The notes: generated from the letters alone by a model not told the origin. A stretch of DNA of 16,326 nt from Candidatus Bathyarchaeota archaeon (GCA_005888695.1 VBBH01000097.1:1-16326); one strand, 5' to 3'; positions 6,617-14,803 are shown, counted from the first letter of the stretch. Numbers and translations: made by a program.

Positions 6617-6624
6617 AATATAAA
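6617..6624 (-). promoter_or_regulatory. TATA box of the small membrane-protein gene
   Basis: The minus strand reads TTTATATT, with GGAACTCA just before it as a possible BRE. Transcription would begin near 6594, giving a leader of about 20 nt that contains AAGGAAG before the ATG at 6574. This is one of the clearest promoters in the window. Confidence 0.65.
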
Positions 6625-6650
6625 TGAGTTCCTCGCTCGCTCTGCGTGTC

Positions 6651-8504
6651 TCAGACCCTCTTGTACCCTGGTCTCTGGGACAAGAGCTTGGGCAAGTTCA
6701 GTTCCCGATATGGATAACCAGCCGTCTTGGAACGGACGAGGTTGACCAGTTCCTCCAAGGACATCATGTGGTCCTTGCCGTCTTCTCGCGACCGCACTGA
6801 CAGTTTGTCCGATTTCACTTCTTTGCCGCCGTAAATCAAGATGTAGGGTACCCAACTTAGTTCTGCTTCTCTCACTCGGCTCTGCACCGTATCGTCTCTC
6901 TCATCAAGATCTGCCCGCATACCTGAATCTTGCAGACGCTCGACTAGTTTCTTAGCTTCCTCCATAAATTGCTGCCCGACAGGTATCACTCTGGCCTGAA
7001 TTGGTGAGATCCATATTGGTAGCATGGGTTTTCTCCCGTTTTTCTCCATCCTTATGGCCGAGTCGAGTAAAGTGAACAGGTATCTTTCCAGTCCTCCAAG
7101 GACTGCGGTGTGTATGATTACAGGGAACTGTTTTTGGCCTTTCTCGTCATCGTAACTTATTCCGAAACGTTTGGCGTTGCCTATATCGATCTGGAAAGTT
7201 CCGATCTCGCGCGGACGGTCTAGGTCATCGATGATATTGTATTCCACATTTAGGACCCAGTAGTAGTGCCCCTCAGGCACGAAATTGATCAGGATTGGTT
7301 TCCGTTCAACCGCAGCTAGCTCAATGAAGACATCCTTGTGCGCATTGTAGAATGAGCGAGTGGTATTGTACAGGCTGACGTATTCCCGGTCGAGCTTCCT
7401 TATCTCCTCGTATATTCGATCGTGTACCTTACGGCCTGTGTCGATGGCTTCGTCGACCGTTCGGAGGTAAATGTGAAGATCCGGCATCAAGAACTTTCGA
7501 AGTCGGAAAGAAAGTAAGAGCTCGCCGCTTTGTTCTAGGCGATAACTATCGGCTATCTCGAAGGTTCCAAATGGAAGTGTCCTGTAGCTCAGGGTCCAAT
7601 CCTTGACCATCGAGAATTGTTGGAAGCAGGCGGCGTATCGGAGAACGAAGGTCCTTTCGTCAACCTTGACTTCGTAAGCCCGGCTTCCGAATAGCTGCAG
7701 ATGCTGCTTGATTGGTTCGATAGATACGTCGAACATGTTGGTTCCTTTGACGTTTAGGATCGGAATTCCAATCCTCCTGACCACCTGATTCGCGTAATCG
7801 CTCAGCAGGTCAAGCATTAGACTAGCCTCGGGGCCGAACCTCATTTGTCCCACGTCTGCATATGGTTCCCATTCTATCCCGAACCGCCTTGCATAGTCCA
7901 AGAACTTGGGTTGTCCACCAGTCAGTCCCTTCTTCAGCGCCTCCTTCTCAACAAGAGACTGGAATTCATCCATCCCCTGCCGATACACGAAATCGTCGGG
8001 ACTGTGAAGGCTGCCATCCATGTCCATTACCATATACTCTGTTTTCATCGGTGCACCCGTCTTCGACTCGGATTGTTCGTCGATACTGATAGTTCGCGAC
8101 AATTCAGAGAGCGGATGACCTTTCGCCGTCATCGTGAAGCTCTTGTACCATCCAAACGGGCTGCGTTTCACCTCGTACCCTTTGGTTAACAGTTCCTTCT
8201 CGAGTCCCTTGAGTATGTTGATCGCGGGGTCTCTGGAGGCTAAAGATGTCGACAGGTGTGCGTACGGATAGATCATGACTTTCTTAGCTTTGAGCCATCC
8301 AAGTACCTCCTCAATTGAATTGGAAGCGTTTGTTATCACGCGCTCGGGGGCTTGCTCGTCGCCTTTCTCTACGGTGCAGAAAACAATGAGTCCGTCTTCA
8401 AGCGTGCCCTTCTTTCTAGAATCGTCTAGGGGTTCTGGTACCTTGACCGCTTTTTCTCGTGCTTCATACTCGAATTTGTCTGCGTGTACTAGAAGCAGCC
8501 TCAT
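6651..8504 (-). CDS. thrS: Threonyl-tRNA synthetase, archaeal type with DTD-like editing domain
   Basis: It charges tRNA-Thr and removes misattached serine. The N-terminal ~145 residues match the archaeal D-aminoacyl-tRNA-deacylase-like editing domain (MRLLLVHADKFEYEA..., YPYAHLSTSLA, PFGWYKSFTMTAKGHPLSELSRTI), which replaces the bacterial N2 domain. The class II catalytic core follows with LRYAACFQQF (motif 2 region, zinc Cys), MPDLHIYL (zinc His) and HTAVLGGLERY (zinc His and motif 3). The last ~110 residues form the anticodon-binding domain (PIWISPIQARVIPV onwards). I use the ATG at 8504: its ATGA overlaps the stop of the upstream gene, a GGAGG lies about 8 nt before it, and family members begin with M-R-x-L-L. 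A GTG at 8519 would add five residues. At 617 aa it is of normal length. Confidence 0.96.
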   Translation of the reverse strand: MRLLLVHADKFEYEAREKAVKVPEPLDDSRKKGTLEDGLIVFCTVEKGDEQAPERVITNASNSIEEVLGWLKAKKVMIYPYAHLSTSLASRDPAINILKGLEKELLTKGYEVKRSPFGWYKSFTMTAKGHPLSELSRTISIDEQSESKTGAPMKTEYMVMDMDGSLHSPDDFVYRQGMDEFQSLVEKEALKKGLTGGQPKFLDYARRFGIEWEPYADVGQMRFGPEASLMLDLLSDYANQVVRRIGIPILNVKGTNMFDVSIEPIKQHLQLFGSRAYEVKVDERTFVLRYAACFQQFSMVKDWTLSYRTLPFGTFEIADSYRLEQSGELLLSFRLRKFLMPDLHIYLRTVDEAIDTGRKVHDRIYEEIRKLDREYVSLYNTTRSFYNAHKDVFIELAAVERKPILINFVPEGHYYWVLNVEYNIIDDLDRPREIGTFQIDIGNAKRFGISYDDEKGQKQFPVIIHTAVLGGLERYLFTLLDSAIRMEKNGRKPMLPIWISPIQARVIPVGQQFMEEAKKLVERLQDSGMRADLDERDDTVQSRVREAELSWVPYILIYGGKEVKSDKLSVRSREDGKDHMMSLEELVNLVRSKTAGYPYRELNLPKLLSQRPGYKRV

Positions 8505-8788
8505 CGCATCAGCCTCCACCGTTCAACTTCTCGGTCCTTCTTCAACTTCTTCTTCATCTCGCGGTAATGGTTCTTACACAGATAGGCTCGGCCACTGGAC
8601 GAAACCTTCAGGCCCGCTTTAGAAACTTCCTCAGAGGATATTGATCTTACAGCGTCGTTTGCGCAACCCGTAACGGTACACTTTACGCCCTTACTGACTT
8701 TTCCCAATTGCTCGTTCCCAGTCTTGGAATCTCGGGGGGAATGACGTAGATAGACTTTAGCGGGTTGGGAATGGTTGTTGGGGAGCAA
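8501..8788 (-). CDS. Small zinc-binding (C-x4-C...C-x2-H) protein coupled to thrS
   Basis: The frame encodes up to 95 residues. The conserved-looking part has C-TVTG-C (37, 42) and C-KN-H (71, 74), an arrangement typical of a single zinc site, followed by a strongly basic helix with repeated Lys, Arg and Glu to the C-terminus. This fits RNA or ribosome binding (inference); I know no named function. The stop overlaps the thrS start as ATGA, so the two are translated together. The start is unsure: TTG at 8788 gives 95 aa, but the shared TATA-like box at 8793-8801 would place transcription start near 8771, inside that frame. TTG at 8707 (68 aa, starting just before the first Cys pair) would then be the better choice. 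No strong Shine-Dalgarno settles it. Confidence 0.72.
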   Translation of the reverse strand: MLPNNHSQPAKVYLRHSPRDSKTGNEQLGKVSKGVKCTVTGCANDAVRSISSEEVSKAGLKVSSSGRAYLCKNHYREMKKKLKKDREVERWRLMR

Positions 8789-8792
8789 TAAT

Positions 8793-8801
8793 CTCTAAAA
8801 G
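8793..8801. promoter_or_regulatory. TATA-like box shared by the divergent zinc-protein/thrS and phosphatidyltransferase genes
   Basis: CTCTAAAAG on the plus strand lies about 26 nt before position 8823, just ahead of the ATG at 8831, which would give an almost leaderless transcript. Read on the minus strand (CTTTTAGAG) it could also serve the zinc-protein/thrS pair with a start near 8771. It is the only AT-rich box in this narrow divergent gap. The call rests on spacing and composition. Confidence 0.4.
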
Positions 8802-8830
8802 CCGTGTCCTTTGAATGCCCTTCCAGTCTA

Positions 8831-9427
8831 ATGCTGTCGAAGATTCAGGCTTACGTGGAGGGCTTCTTTGCCTCGTCTGCAGGCGCATTTCACGCTGCTG
8901 GCTTGTCGCCGAACGGGATCACTTTTCTCGGCTTAGTTTTCATCCTAGGTTCTGCACTTCTCTATGCCACTGGTCTACCCCAACTCTTCTATTGGGCTGG
9001 TGCCGTAGTCTTGCTCCTCGCCGCAGGTTATTTTGACGCGATCGACGGTGCGATGGCTCGACGCTACAAATACGTTTCAAAGGTAGGAGGAGTCCTAGAC
9101 AGTGTCCTGGACCGCCTCGGAGAGATCTCTCTTTATGCCGCTTTTGCCTTTGGAGGATTGACCAGTTTTCCAGTCGCTGTTTGGGCCCTATCTGCTTCGT
9201 TGATGGTTAGTTATGTTCGGGCAAGAGTCGAAGTTGAAGGCGTTACTTTGAAGGGAATCGGGATCGCCGAGAGGCCAGAGAGACTCCTCATTGTACTGGT
9301 CGCAACAATCGCATTCCCGGCTTATCATGAGAGTATTCTCTGGGGTACATTGTTGGTAGCCGTTCTCTCAACGGTGACTGTGGTTGAACGGATCTACCAA
9401 GCATGGAAAATATTGATTAGCAGATAA
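8831..9427 (+). CDS. CDP-alcohol phosphatidyltransferase, probably archaetidylinositol-phosphate synthase
   Basis: This membrane enzyme swaps CMP on a CDP-lipid for a polar alcohol. The complete motif D-x2-D-G-x2-A-R-x8-G-x3-D-x3-D is present (DAIDGAMAR...GGVLDSVLD, first Asp at about residue 69 of the 198-aa form), with the Asp residues that bind metal and act as base. Four to six hydrophobic helices surround it, and the N-terminal SPNGIT is typical of the family. In archaea this subgroup mostly makes archaetidylinositol phosphate from CDP-archaeol and inositol 3-phosphate; the glycerol- or serine-using relatives cannot be excluded. I choose the ATG at 8831 because family members begin M-L-S-K just here and it sits ~8 nt after the expected transcription start. 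GTG at 8804 would add nine non-conserved residues. The 3' end lies 4 nt from the end of rps26e. Confidence 0.85.
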   Translation: MLSKIQAYVEGFFASSAGAFHAAGLSPNGITFLGLVFILGSALLYATGLPQLFYWAGAVVLLLAAGYFDAIDGAMARRYKYVSKVGGVLDSVLDRLGEISLYAAFAFGGLTSFPVAVWALSASLMVSYVRARVEVEGVTLKGIGIAERPERLLIVLVATIAFPAYHESILWGTLLVAVLSTVTVVERIYQAWKILISR

Positions 9428-9431
9428 GGGA

Positions 9432-9704
9432 CTAGAGCCGTCTATCTTCTCTGGATCTGACTTTGGAAACGCCGAAGTGGACAGCACATGAGACGCAGAG
9501 ATTCTTCATTACTCTCTGCCGAGCAATGTACGCTCCGTGAGCCCGAAGCTCCTTGGCCAATGATGGTTCAACAAGGGATACCCAGCTCGTCACACGTTTC
9601 ACCTTGTCACGGGGGGTTAGCATTCCACAATTTGCGCACTGAACCAGTTCGCTTCTTCCTTTTCCTCCTTTGCTGCGTCCCCTAGACCGTCGTTTCTTTG
9701 TCAT
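9432..9704 (-). CDS. rps26e: Small ribosomal subunit protein eS26
   Basis: A 90-residue, highly basic protein of the 30S subunit platform. It begins with the Arg/Lys-rich stretch KKRRSRGRSKGGKGR, then has the zinc ribbon CANC (23-26) and C-VS-C (70-73), with the conserved VKRV, GAYI and R.RVMKNLC segments between. In eukaryotes eS26 lies at the mRNA exit channel. Among archaea the gene is found in TACK and Asgard lineages, which makes it the best lineage marker in the window. The ATG at 9704 is the natural start, and the divergent gap before it holds a palindromic TATA-like core. Length is normal for archaeal homologues. Confidence 0.95.
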   Translation of the reverse strand: MTKKRRSRGRSKGGKGRSELVQCANCGMLTPRDKVKRVTSWVSLVEPSLAKELRAHGAYIARQRVMKNLCVSCAVHFGVSKVRSREDRRL

Positions 9705-9737
9705 CTAGACTTTTTCCTATCACGCTAGAGGATAGGC

Positions 9738-9747
9738 TTAGTACTAA
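9738..9747. promoter_or_regulatory. Palindromic TATA-like core (TTAGTACTAA) between rps26e and the PfkB kinase
   Basis: TTAGTACTAA is a perfect 10-bp palindrome in the 73-nt divergent gap. Its centre is about 38 nt from the rps26e ATG and about 35 nt from the kinase TTG. A start 26 nt away in either direction would give nearly leaderless mRNAs. It may be a two-way core promoter; its match to the TATA consensus is only moderate. Confidence 0.4.
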
Positions 9748-9777
9748 TGTCTTCTTCTGCCCAGCCGAATCTGAGAC

Positions 9778-10671
9778 TTGAGGCTACTGTCCGTTGGAAA
9801 CCTGACGATAGACGAGATCGTTTCTGATTCGGGACTAAATCGCATCGTCCCCGGCGGATCAGCCTTCTACGCTTCTGTCACAGCTTCGATCTTTGGCGCT
9901 GGGGCAGGTATCGTTTCATCCATTGGACCAGACTATCCACAGGATTCTCTGGCCTGGATGGCAAAGAAGAAGGTCAATCTCAAAGGAATTCAAACTGGCA
10001 ATTCAGCGTCCACTCGATTCCGGCTCATGTACAAGCAGGGAAACCGCAAAGTGAGACTCCTTAATCGGGGCCCTATAATCTCCGATGAAGTTCAGATAGG
10101 GAATCAAGACATTATTCACCTCGGCCCCGTTTATCATGAGATCGACCTGGAACTTGCGGCCATGGCCCGGCGAAAATGCCGATTTCTATCTCTAGATGCT
10201 CAGGGCCTAATCAGGACGGCAGGGCGCTTTGGAAGAATCCGACTTTCCAACAAGAACCTTGACGACTATGTTGGTTTGTGCGACGCTGTCAAAGCATCTC
10301 GGGAAGAAGCAAAGGTCCTGACATCAACTATCGATCCCATTCGTATGGCATTGGGTCTTCTCAGGAAGGGGCCGAAGTTCGCGCTGGTAACTTTAGGGTC
10401 GAAGGGCGTCGTCGTCGGTTCAAAGGAGGGGATATTGAAAGTGCCAGCTTATCCAGAAACTCAATTTGATTCTACAGGGGCGGGAGACGTCATGCTCGCG
10501 GGCTGGCTGGTTGCTTTTTGGAGGACCCAGGACATAGCATGGGCCTCCGCGGTCGGGAGCGCGTTTGCTTCTTTGATAGTACGCCACTCTGGGAGGGCGA
10601 AGTTCCGAATATCTAGAAGAGAGCTTTTCCGGAGGGCTAGTTGGATATATCCAAGAGTCTCGGTCGACTAA
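9778..10671 (+). CDS. PfkB (ribokinase)-family sugar/nucleoside kinase
   Basis: A 297-residue ATP-dependent kinase of the ribokinase fold. The N-terminal strand SVGNLTIDEIV and the sugar-site motif PGGSAFYAS (25-33) are clear, LVTLGSKGVVV (203-213) is the typical nucleotide-side strand-turn, and DSTGAGD (231-237) is the PfkB signature with Asp237 as base. The substrate cannot be read from these motifs; inositol, adenosine/cytidine and hexose kinases all share them. An archaeal PfkB inositol 3-kinase is known from Thermococcus, and the phosphatidyltransferase nearby would need inositol phosphate, so that is one candidate (inference). The start must be TTG at 9778: TGA lies two codons upstream and conserved sequence begins at once. 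An out-of-frame ATG at 9747 runs into the same place, so a one-base sequence error cannot be wholly excluded. It converges on the permease gene after 19 nt. Confidence 0.88.
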   Translation: MRLLSVGNLTIDEIVSDSGLNRIVPGGSAFYASVTASIFGAGAGIVSSIGPDYPQDSLAWMAKKKVNLKGIQTGNSASTRFRLMYKQGNRKVRLLNRGPIISDEVQIGNQDIIHLGPVYHEIDLELAAMARRKCRFLSLDAQGLIRTAGRFGRIRLSNKNLDDYVGLCDAVKASREEAKVLTSTIDPIRMALGLLRKGPKFALVTLGSKGVVVGSKEGILKVPAYPETQFDSTGAGDVMLAGWLVAFWRTQDIAWASAVGSAFASLIVRHSGRAKFRISRRELFRRASWIYPRVSVD

Positions 10672-10690
10672 GAACCTAGCAGATACCGAG

Positions 10691-13600
10691 CTACTCAGAG
10701 TATCTGAGCGCTTCGGCCGGAGGAATGCGCCCGGCTCGTCTTGAAGAGTTGAAGGTTGTCAATAGCGATAGGCCATACGTTAGTCCCACGATTTCGAGGA
10801 TTGATTGCCAGGGAAGGACAAATGTAAGACCTGAATTCGGACTGACCGCGAAGGCGTAACCTAGGTTCACCCCCAAGAGGACTCCTATCATGATTCCCAA
10901 TAATGCAACATAGCTATTCTCGATTATGAATGCGGCGATGACCATTCTTCTTCGAAAGCCGAGCGCACGGAGCACCCCAATCTCCTGTCGCCTCTCCACA
11001 ACTGACCTCACGGATAGAATGCCTAGCCCGGCGATTCCAACAACCAGTCCCAGCCCAAGAAATCCTTCGAACAGGCCCAGTATTGACTGGCTGATCTGGA
11101 GGATGTTAGCGAGGAGAACAGGAATCACGATCGTAGCCATCTGAAGTTTGACGAAGTCTCGGCGCAGGATGTTGGAGACCGTAACTGGGTCCTGACCGGG
11201 GCCAACCTTAACAAATGAAAGGGTGCCTGTGCCCACGTGAAACGAGTCCCACAAGAGTTGGCTTCTCGAGATGAGTCCTTCGTAGAAGATCCCGTCCAAT
11301 ATTCCAACTACTTGGACGGTTTTCGCGGGCACACCGAATCCTTTCAATTCCAAAAAGTCCCCTGGGACTGGAGTGACCGAGGATTGTGGTGGGCCTCTGG
11401 TGTTGACTCTACCGAAAGACCAGATGACTTTTGAAGAGTTGGTTCTGACCGCATTCCAAACATCTGCAGCGGTCTTGTAATTGCTTGTCATGTTGACCAT
11501 GTTGAACGTGTTAGTTAGAAAGAAGTTCGAGGTTGCCGATGAGTTAGGGTCTGCTCCGATCAGCTCCGGTGGTTTGCCAAAATCCTGATTGATGGTAACG
11601 TCGTGGATAGAGATCAGGAACGTCGAATTGAACGGGATGACCGTCAGCCCGTTTAGATGTGGGTCATGCATGATTTGAGCTGTGAGGTTGGAGACAGGGA
11701 CGCGAGTTGACGTTATGATGTCATATCCACCTGAGTCCTGTTTTACCAGCTTGTCTAGTGCGGCGTTCTGTTCCGCGGCAATCGAGCCAATTGCTGAGAC
11801 GGTGAATATGACGAGGGCGAACATTGCGACTGTTGCTGCCGTTCTGAATCGCTTGTTCTCTGGATAGGCTAAAGCCATCCTGAATACAGGAGTGAGTGTT
11901 TTCCTTCCTCGATAGAACAATCGAAGGGCCGCGATCGCCACGTCCGTATTGTACATCACAACTAGCACTCCACCAAGGACCATCAGGATTCCGCCTGCGA
12001 AGTATAGCTCCGGACCGTAGCTGTAGTTCTGAATGATTGGATTATTCCATGAAAACGATGGAACGGCCCATTGAACCAGCAAGGCCACTCCTGTAAAAGT
12101 AAAGGCGTACCTGTTGCGCACGAATCGGGACATTACTAGTCCGATGCCAAAGATGACAAGACTTGGGCCAACAAGAGTCTCTACTGCGGACTTTGAGGCG
12201 AAGGCGCTTTGGAAAAGAAACAGGCCTGCTACTGCAAGGATAATTCCGAAGACAAGCAGCGAATTGTACACCTTCAGTCCTGTCGGAGGCTCGGGAATTT
12301 GACGAATTGCGCGTATTATGTTGAGTTTGCTGACCCGCCATGAAGTGAAGAGGATGGTGACGTATGTGATGAGGAATCCTTCGGTGAAGGCTGTGAAGAG
12401 ACTTTGGGGAGTGAAGGTGAAACTGTTCAACACCTGGCCGATGTTGACTGGAAAAACGCCCGAGATGATTGTTCCGAACGCGTAGAGGATACCGTAAGCG
12501 ATTGCTATCCCCACGAATACGCCGACAAAGGCGGCGCCTGCCGCGTAAAGGCTTCCTTCAAAGACGAAGAGTTTGGTCAGCTGGCCTCTTCTCATTCCGA
12601 CTGCACGCGCCATTCCCATCTCTGACTTTCTCTCCTCGGCGAGCATTACGAATATGTTCACGATTAGGACGATCCCTGCGATTATTGCGAAGGTGCTAAG
12701 CACAACGAAGAAGTTCTCTAGATTCTGGGCGCCAGCGGTAGCCGAGTCTACCGCCTTCTTCTTTTCGCCATATGCACACGGGATGATTGCGGAATGAGCG
12801 GCTGAGCTAGGGTCTGTCTTGCACCCAAGCCCGTTTTGTGATTGGTTGAAGAATTGGTTGAGTGTCTGGTTGGCTGCAAGACCTACGGCTTGTGTATGAT
12901 CTATTGAGCTTCTGAGCCCGCCAATGTTTGTGATTGCAATATAGTTCGATTGACCCGGATGATTCGTAAGCAATTGTGCTGCTGTCATCGATACGAAGAG
13001 ATTGTCGCCTGCTGAGAAGAAGCCTCTCGCATCCGAGACAGCGATCCCAGCAACTTGGAGAGAGACGATCTTCGAGAGGTAGAATACGAGGATCGTGTCG
13101 CCGGTGCTAGCGTTCAGGTCTTTGGCTGCTCGGTCGTTTAGGATGGCATTTGTATTACCCAGATCTGATGAGATGATCGATTTGTCGGCCCGATGAAATT
13201 CGCCAAGTGTTTGGGTCGAGTTTGGAAACGTTCCTATGAGAGTGACTCCCGTTTGGATATATCCGTAGCTTGTATCGTTAACGACTACCGTGTCGAGGAT
13301 TTCCGGGGTCACGCCCAGCACTTGACTTCCCGCCGTGGGGTTGCTTCGGAGATTAGAGGCAAGGGTCTGTGAAACGTTTAGGCCGATGTATTGGTATGCG
13401 AAGCTGATCGGGTCGTGGACGTATACTACCTCATCAGCGTATCCGTAACCGTAGTAGGCTCCTCGGGTGAAGAGCTCTGTGAGAGTATCTCCTGTCACTA
13501 ATGCGCCTGAAATCATTGCGGTGCCGATCATCAGACCAGTGATTACGATAGCCATGCTCGTTTTTCTGCGGGTAAAGTTCCGGACTGCCATCCGTACTGT

Positions 13601-14026
13601 TATTCTGTCACCCAGCATTAACCAGGCAGAAATCAGAAACATGACGGAGACCGTGTAGGCTTCGAAATAGATTAAGGAACCACCTACAATCTTGCTTACA
13701 ACGACGAACCATAGTACCATTGCGAACAGTCCTGAAAGGATCGGGAGTAGCGAGGCTATTCTGTGACCAAAGCGTCCAAGGCGGCTTGTAGCAGCTGCTC
13801 TGGAGGCCCGGGTCACAATGAACGACAGAAAAACCGCGACGACAATGAGACCACTTATCTCGGCCAGTATGGTTGTTGAATTTGCGGCTGCATAATCTCG
13901 AAGGTAAACATTACTCTCGTAGTCGGAGAAGAGCGCTACTCCTTCGCCGATCGCGACGATGAGGAGGAAGATTGCCAGCGCCAAGAGCGGAGTTCGTTTA
14001 CGACTGGTTTTCTCAATGGTCGTCAT
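10691..14026 (-). CDS. ABC transporter permease with two FtsX/MacB modules and N-terminal extra helices
   Basis: A 1111-residue integral membrane protein. Residues ~12-138 hold four hydrophobic helices not found in standard MacB/LolC permeases. The first module then starts (ITVRMAVRNFTRRKTSM, helix 157-177), followed by a ~250-residue external domain and an FtsX core with the EERKSEMGMARAVGMRRGQL coupling region. Several further helices lead to a second module (RMALAYPENKRFRTAA), another external domain and a final FtsX core (VVERRQEIGVLRALGFRR). The external loops carry about a dozen N-x-S/T sites (for example NVS, NDT, NST, NAS, NMT, NSS), suggesting archaeal N-glycosylation. Such permeases use ATP to push or pull substrates from the membrane or move external domains, rather than classic import. 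The start at 14026 has GAGGG upstream, and the gene lies 12 nt after its ATPase. The substrate is unknown. Confidence 0.9.
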   Translation of the reverse strand: MTTIEKTSRKRTPLLALAIFLLIVAIGEGVALFSDYESNVYLRDYAAANSTTILAEISGLIVVAVFLSFIVTRASRAAATSRLGRFGHRIASLLPILSGLFAMVLWFVVVSKIVGGSLIYFEAYTVSVMFLISAWLMLGDRITVRMAVRNFTRRKTSMAIVITGLMIGTAMISGALVTGDTLTELFTRGAYYGYGYADEVVYVHDPISFAYQYIGLNVSQTLASNLRSNPTAGSQVLGVTPEILDTVVVNDTSYGYIQTGVTLIGTFPNSTQTLGEFHRADKSIISSDLGNTNAILNDRAAKDLNASTGDTILVFYLSKIVSLQVAGIAVSDARGFFSAGDNLFVSMTAAQLLTNHPGQSNYIAITNIGGLRSSIDHTQAVGLAANQTLNQFFNQSQNGLGCKTDPSSAAHSAIIPCAYGEKKKAVDSATAGAQNLENFFVVLSTFAIIAGIVLIVNIFVMLAEERKSEMGMARAVGMRRGQLTKLFVFEGSLYAAGAAFVGVFVGIAIAYGILYAFGTIISGVFPVNIGQVLNSFTFTPQSLFTAFTEGFLITYVTILFTSWRVSKLNIIRAIRQIPEPPTGLKVYNSLLVFGIILAVAGLFLFQSAFASKSAVETLVGPSLVIFGIGLVMSRFVRNRYAFTFTGVALLVQWAVPSFSWNNPIIQNYSYGPELYFAGGILMVLGGVLVVMYNTDVAIAALRLFYRGRKTLTPVFRMALAYPENKRFRTAATVAMFALVIFTVSAIGSIAAEQNAALDKLVKQDSGGYDIITSTRVPVSNLTAQIMHDPHLNGLTVIPFNSTFLISIHDVTINQDFGKPPELIGADPNSSATSNFFLTNTFNMVNMTSNYKTAADVWNAVRTNSSKVIWSFGRVNTRGPPQSSVTPVPGDFLELKGFGVPAKTVQVVGILDGIFYEGLISRSQLLWDSFHVGTGTLSFVKVGPGQDPVTVSNILRRDFVKLQMATIVIPVLLANILQISQSILGLFEGFLGLGLVVGIAGLGILSVRSVVERRQEIGVLRALGFRRRMVIAAFIIENSYVALLGIMIGVLLGVNLGYAFAVSPNSGLTFVLPWQSILEIVGLTYGLSLLTTFNSSRRAGRIPPAEALRYSE

Positions 14027-14038
14027 AGCAGGAACCCT

Positions 14039-14764
14039 CTAGGCTGTGGGTTGGATCCGGACCGGAGCGACTTCTCTCTCCACGAGCCCGTTTCGCATCT
14101 GGACGATTCTGTCGGTTTCTTGAGCTACACCTTGGTCGTGTGTCACGAGGACCAGGGTCAACCCGTATTCGCGATTGAGACGACGCAATAACAGGACAAT
14201 CTCCTTGGACAGGTCGGAGTCCAGGTTCCCTGTGGGTTCGTCGCCCCAGACGATCGCTGGTTTATTGACGAGCGCTCGCGCTATCGTAACACGTTGCTGT
14301 TGGCCCCCGCTCAGTTCCATGGGTTTGTGTGATCGCCATTCTTCGAGCCCTACCATCTTGAGTGCGTCGAGAGCAGCGACCTTCGCATCGGTCTCCGACA
14401 TTCCGGCTAAGAGTAGTGGCAGCTCTACGTTCTCGATTGAACTCAATACAGGTAGGAGGTTGTATGCTTGAAAGATGAAGCCCATTCTTCTCGCGCGGAA
14501 CTGCGATTTTTGATCGTCGCTCATCTTTTGCAAGTCGACACCTTCGATCTCTACTCTTCCCTTACTCAGATCGTCGAGTCCTGAAAGGCAATTTAGTAAA
14601 GTGGTTTTGCCGCATCCGGAGGGACCCATGACTGCGAGCATCTCTCCCTTTCTTACGCTCAAGTCAACGCCTCTTAGGGCTTCTACCTTGAGGCTTCCAG
14701 TCTGGTATACTTTCCAGACTCCTTTGGCTTCGACAATTGGGGATTTGTCGGACTGAACCTTCAT
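14039..14764 (-). CDS. ABC transporter ATP-binding protein, LolD/MacB type
   Basis: A 241-residue ATPase that drives the permease encoded 12 nt downstream. All ABC elements are intact: an aromatic A-loop near VYQTG (19-23), Walker A GPSGCGKT (47-54), Q-loop Gln99 in FIFQAYNLLP, signature LSGGQQQR (151-158), Walker B IVWGDE (171-176), D-loop NLDS (180-183) and switch His209. The FQAYNLLP segment and the overall length place it with the LolD/MacB/FtsE group that partners FtsX-type permeases. There is no membrane segment, so it is cytoplasmic and peripheral. The ATG at 14764 follows a short leader from the TATA box at 14795-14803. Family call is firm; what the pair exports or extracts is not shown. 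Confidence 0.95.
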   Translation of the reverse strand: MKVQSDKSPIVEAKGVWKVYQTGSLKVEALRGVDLSVRKGEMLAVMGPSGCGKTTLLNCLSGLDDLSKGRVEIEGVDLQKMSDDQKSQFRARRMGFIFQAYNLLPVLSSIENVELPLLLAGMSETDAKVAALDALKMVGLEEWRSHKPMELSGGQQQRVTIARALVNKPAIVWGDEPTGNLDSDLSKEIVLLLRRLNREYGLTLVLVTHDQGVAQETDRIVQMRNGLVEREVAPVRIQPTA

Positions 14765-14794
14765 TTCTTATGCTGGGAGGAGGGTGATTAGCGG

Positions 14795-14803
14795 TCAATA
14801 TAC
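14795..14803 (-). promoter_or_regulatory. TATA box of the ABC transporter operon
   Basis: The minus strand reads GTATATTGA, preceded by A-rich GAAAAACC that could act as BRE. Transcription would start near 14774, leaving a leader of about 10 nt. With the terminator at 14874-14909 upstream, it separates the ABC operon from htrA. Confidence 0.55.

Noticed and set aside
7845..8189. 114-aa plus-strand reading frame opposite thrS
   Set aside because: The opposite strand encodes strongly conserved ThrRS editing and catalytic sequence; the plus-strand product is Pro/Ser/His-rich with no recognisable fold and no ribosome-binding site.
9747..9830. Possible frameshifted N-terminus of the PfkB kinase from the ATG at 9747
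   Set aside because: The frame ends after about 27 codons and homology begins directly at the TTG at 9778, which gives a complete N-terminal strand. A sequence error is possible but not needed.
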